From an uncultured Pelagibacteraceae bacterium (GTDB taxonomy: Bacteria; Pseudomonadota; Alphaproteobacteria; Pelagibacterales; Pelagibacteraceae), in assembly GCA_902632275.1 (NCBI GenBank), contig CACPBW010000005.1, positions 1 through 45,675 on the forward strand: 45,675 nt of DNA. Reading direction: 5' to 3'. The notes beneath the pieces are model-generated. The model saw nothing but the letters and a program-made list of their open reading frames with translations, had not been told where the DNA came from and searched no databases. Shown piece by piece: positions 43,096 to 45,675 of the stretch. A program made the position numbers and the translations under genes. Numbering within the stretch: the first letter of the stretch is position 1; every line of letters begins with the position of its first letter.

Positions 43096-44446
43096 ACTAA
43101 CAAATCCAGAAATTGCAATTCTAATGATGAGTTTGTTTCTGTTCGCAGTTTTATTAGGTTTTCCAATTGCATTTACATTACTAGCAATGGGAGTGGGTTT
43201 TGGTTATTACGCTTATTTTGATCCAACTAGGATGGATCATTTATTTGATAACCGTATATTTTCTTTATTAGTCTCTAATACCTATACGATAATGGATAAT
43301 ACCGTTTTAACCGCTGTCCCTTTATTTTTATTCATGGGTTATCTAGTTGAAAGAGCAGGGATCGTAGCAAAGCTATTTTTTGCAATAAGACTTGCATCTC
43401 ACAGACTTCCCGCTTCTATGGCTGTTGCAGCACTTGTTACATGCGCATTATTTTCTACCGCAACTGGAATTATTGGTGCCGTAGTTACACTTATGGGTCT
43501 TCTTGCTTGGCCGGCGATGATAAGAGCAGGATACGATAAAAAATTTGCATCGGGCGTAATTTGCTCCGGTGGATGCTTAGGAATCTTAATTCCACCAAGT
43601 ATCATGCTTATTGTTTATGCTGTAATAGCCCAACTATCACCATTAAGACTTTTTGCTGCAGCTATATTTCCTGGTCTAATGTTGGCCGGATTGTACATAC
43701 TTTATGTAATTATTAGAGCATACTTTAATCCATCTTTAGCTCCAAAACCTGCTGCAGAGGAAATTCCTCCACGTTCGGAGATTTTAAAAGAAGTTTTGGT
43801 TTCGTTTGTTCCATTATTTTCATTGATCATTTTAGTACTTGGGACAATTCTAGCTGGTTTAGCCACACCAGCTGAGGCAGCCGCAGTTGGAGCCTTTGGT
43901 GCCTTAATTCTCTCTTACTTTTATAAGTCATTAAAATGGAAAAATTTTAAAGAGTCTGTATTTTTAACTGCGAAAACAAGTGCTATGATTATGTGGTTAT
44001 TTGTAGGCTCTTGGACCTTTGCATCTGTATTTTCTTATTTAGGTGGACATGAGGTATTTGAACATTTTTTCAAATCAATGGATATTCAGCCATGGCAATT
44101 TTTAGTTATAACTCAAATAATAATTTTCCTTTTAGGCTGGCCACTAGAATGGACTGAAATACTAATTATTTTTGTACCAATCTTTTTACCACTTGTAGAA
44201 TTTTTTGGTGTGAATCCATATTTCTTTGCAATGTTAATAGCATTAAATTTACAAACATCCTTTTTGACACCACCAATGGCCATGTCAGCATACTATTTAA
44301 AAGGAGTTCAAAGCAGAAATGTTCAGTTAATGGAAATCTTTAGAGGAATTATGCCTTTCCTTGGAATTGTTATACTTGCAATGGTACTGATGTACATTTT
44401 TCCTGGTATAGCATTATGGTTACCTGATACTTTGTTTGCAGAATAA
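43085..44446 (+). CDS. dctM: TRAP transporter large membrane subunit (DctM)
   Basis: Transport channel subunit of about 12 helices that uses the Na+ gradient, 453 residues. Family segments: LLGFPIAFTLLAMGVGFGYYAY, NTVLTAVPLFLFMGYLVERAG, SGGCLGILIPPSIMLIVYAVIAQLSP, GLATPAEAAAVGAFGALILS and LNLQTSFLTPPMAMSAYYLKG. Complete with dctP and dctQ, so a full uptake system is present. Confidence 0.95.
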   Translation: MLFELTNPEIAILMMSLFLFAVLLGFPIAFTLLAMGVGFGYYAYFDPTRMDHLFDNRIFSLLVSNTYTIMDNTVLTAVPLFLFMGYLVERAGIVAKLFFAIRLASHRLPASMAVAALVTCALFSTATGIIGAVVTLMGLLAWPAMIRAGYDKKFASGVICSGGCLGILIPPSIMLIVYAVIAQLSPLRLFAAAIFPGLMLAGLYILYVIIRAYFNPSLAPKPAAEEIPPRSEILKEVLVSFVPLFSLIILVLGTILAGLATPAEAAAVGAFGALILSYFYKSLKWKNFKESVFLTAKTSAMIMWLFVGSWTFASVFSYLGGHEVFEHFFKSMDIQPWQFLVITQIIIFLLGWPLEWTEILIIFVPIFLPLVEFFGVNPYFFAMLIALNLQTSFLTPPMAMSAYYLKGVQSRNVQLMEIFRGIMPFLGIVILAMVLMYIFPGIALWLPDTLFAE

Positions 44447-44452
44447 TTTTAA

Positions 44453-45675
44453 ATGACTAATGTCTTTTCTTTACCGATATCTAAAATTGCAGAAAAGATT
44501 AGAAAATCTGAAATAACCTGTTTAGAGCTTTGTCAAAATTATATTTCCCAAATAGAAAAGTATGAAAAAGACGTTAAAGCTTGGGCATTTTTTGATAAAA
44601 AACTTTTGATAGAAAAAGCTGAAGAAGCTGACACGTATAGAAAATCTGGAAAACCCATGGGTATATTGCATGGTATTCCTGTAGCATTAAAAGATATTAT
44701 TGGAACTTATGATATGCCAACTGAATGTGGCACAGTATTGAGAAAAGGTAAAACGCAATCCCAAAATTCTGAAATTGTAGATCTTCTTAAATCTGAGGGA
44801 GCAATTATAATGGGGAAAACTGCAACATCAGAATTGGCTTATCTTGGTCCACCAGATACAAGAAATCCTCATGATTATTCAAGGACACCAGGAGGATCTT
44901 CAAGTGGATCAGCAGCTGTAATTGCAACCCATATGGCTCCGCTATCAATAGGATCTCAAACTGGAGGATCAGTTATAAGACCAGCATCTTATTGTGGAGT
45001 AGTCGGGTATAAACCTAGCTATGGATTAATATCAAGAAATGGAGTTTTAAGAACATCCTATCATCTAGACCATATGGGAGTTTTTGGAAAAACAGTAGAG
45101 GATGTAGCTTTACTTGCTAAAGTTTTAATTAAAAAAGATCAATATGACGAAGCAACCATACATTATTCATCAGAATTTATGGTGGATGAATGTTTAAAGG
45201 GACCAATGTTTGAACCTAAGTTTATATTTTATAAAACAGAAAGTTGGAAAAAAATTGACAAGAGATCTCGCGAGTCGTTTGAGTTCTTTATTAAATCTTT
45301 TAAAAAAAATATTGAAGTATTTGATACTCCATCTTATTTCAAAGATATTGACAAGTACCATAGAGTAATTCATGAAACAGACTTAGCTAATAATTTTCAG
45401 ACATATTACAAGAAATCAAAAAATAAACTTTCAAAGGAGATGCAGTCCGCAATTAGTAGAGGAATGAAATATTCTGCAAAAGAATATTTAGATGCTGTAG
45501 ATTTTATGAAAAGAAGTTATGAGTCTTACAAAGAGGTATTTGAGGATTATCATGGTGTATTAAGTCCATGTTCCACAGGAGTTGCAGACAAAGGATTAAA
45601 AAGTACAGGAAGCGCAGATTTTAATCGAGTTTGGTCTTATATGCATACACCAGCAATTTCTCTACCTTTACTTCA
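44453..45675 (+). CDS. Amidase signature family protein (3' truncated by window)
   Basis: Not in the ORF track because the frame runs off the window; I read it from the ATG at 44453, 6 bases after the dctM stop, with 407 codons visible. The Ser-cisSer-Lys triad is complete: Lys in PVALKDIIG (about residue 80), cis-Ser in SQTGGSVIRPAS and Ser in TPGGSSSGSAAV. It hydrolyses a C-N amide bond; homologues include Glu-tRNA(Gln) amidotransferase GatA and various catabolic amidases. GatA is unlikely because gatC/gatB are not adjacent, though the downstream side is unseen. Linkage to a TRAP operon suggests an imported amide or a ureido compound, unproven. Confidence 0.92.
   Translation, partial: MTNVFSLPISKIAEKIRKSEITCLELCQNYISQIEKYEKDVKAWAFFDKKLLIEKAEEADTYRKSGKPMGILHGIPVALKDIIGTYDMPTECGTVLRKGKTQSQNSEIVDLLKSEGAIIMGKTATSELAYLGPPDTRNPHDYSRTPGGSSSGSAAVIATHMAPLSIGSQTGGSVIRPASYCGVVGYKPSYGLISRNGVLRTSYHLDHMGVFGKTVEDVALLAKVLIKKDQYDEATIHYSSEFMVDECLKGPMFEPKFIFYKTESWKKIDKRSRESFEFFIKSFKKNIEVFDTPSYFKDIDKYHRVIHETDLANNFQTYYKKSKNKLSKEMQSAISRGMKYSAKEYLDAVDFMKRSYESYKEVFEDYHGVLSPCSTGVADKGLKSTGSADFNRVWSYMHTPAISLPLL

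Noticed and set aside
1-45675. CRISPR arrays, insertion sequences, prophage, toxin-antitoxin or defence systems
   Set aside because: No regularly spaced repeats, transposase, integrase or defence-protein motifs were seen on either strand.

Overview
The window is a dense, AT-rich bacterial chromosome segment (G+C near 30% by eye, not counted). Gene content and order point to an alphaproteobacterium with a streamlined genome, most likely SAR11/Pelagibacterales-like. Supporting signs are the purH-heparinase-rpe order, DUF2794, IalB, HspQ, a DUF4212/SSS/Acs acetate module, very short intergenic gaps and many 1-26 base overlaps. The taxon is an inference; no rRNA or marker comparison is possible here. 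No gene-free stretch exceeds about 190 bases. I see no insertion sequence, prophage, CRISPR array or integrase.

Layout. 1-988: end of a histidine operon (hisF partial, hisE). 1033-6078: a tight + strand run starting with malyl-CoA lyase and both malate-CoA ligase subunits, then a small unknown membrane protein, a HIT protein, a GNAT acetyltransferase and a sulfotransferase. 6068-8706 (-): lolA and ftsK. 8774-9862 (+): a divergent UbiH-type hydroxylase. 9863-10507 (-): LON-domain protein. 10630-11053 (+): tRNA-Gly(GCC) directly followed by phhB. 11050-14878 (-): purH, heparinase-like gene, rpe. 14923-20206: YggT-like membrane protein, SSS symporter with DUF4212 small subunit, a divergent conserved unknown, and acs, forming an acetate uptake and activation region. 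20218-21710 (-): EVE-domain gene and tsaD. 21768-25619 (+): hemC, hemD, mscS-like, yggT, folD. 25620-28340 (-): argG, ialB-like, aldo/keto reductase. 28394-30436: Bax-inhibitor-like, DUF2794, yciB, hspQ. 30623-35297 (+): ccmCDEFGH cytochrome c maturation operon followed by a PagL-like lipid A deacylase. 35307-44446 (+): a 2-hydroxy/2-oxo acid region with two tandem FMN L-2-hydroxyacid oxidases, an aminotransferase, an FAD D-2-hydroxyacid dehydrogenase, a D-2-hydroxyacid (glyoxylate/hydroxypyruvate) reductase and a complete TRAP transporter. 44453-45675: amidase, cut by the window end and absent from the ORF track.

How the genes may work together. The TRAP transporter belongs by sequence to the group that binds monocarboxylic 2-oxo or 2-hydroxy acids, and sits beside enzymes that oxidise, reduce and transaminate such acids. 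The malyl-CoA module at the other end of the window interconverts malate with glyoxylate plus acetyl-CoA, and the acetate module also yields acetyl-CoA. The window therefore has a strong C2/C3 acid theme (glycolate, glyoxylate, lactate, pyruvate, acetate), though substrates are inferred.

I do not find a clearly new multi-gene system. The best candidates for something undescribed are non-coding: a 12-bp perfect inverted repeat plus tandem repeats in the ccmC leader, a layered stem-loop upstream of dctP, and a ribosome-binding site that abuts the CCA end of tRNA-Gly. Protein oddities are an EF-hand loop in the acetate-type symporter, a lysine-rich N-terminus on Acs (and a shorter one on ArgG), and a UbiH homologue with a degenerate FAD-binding motif.
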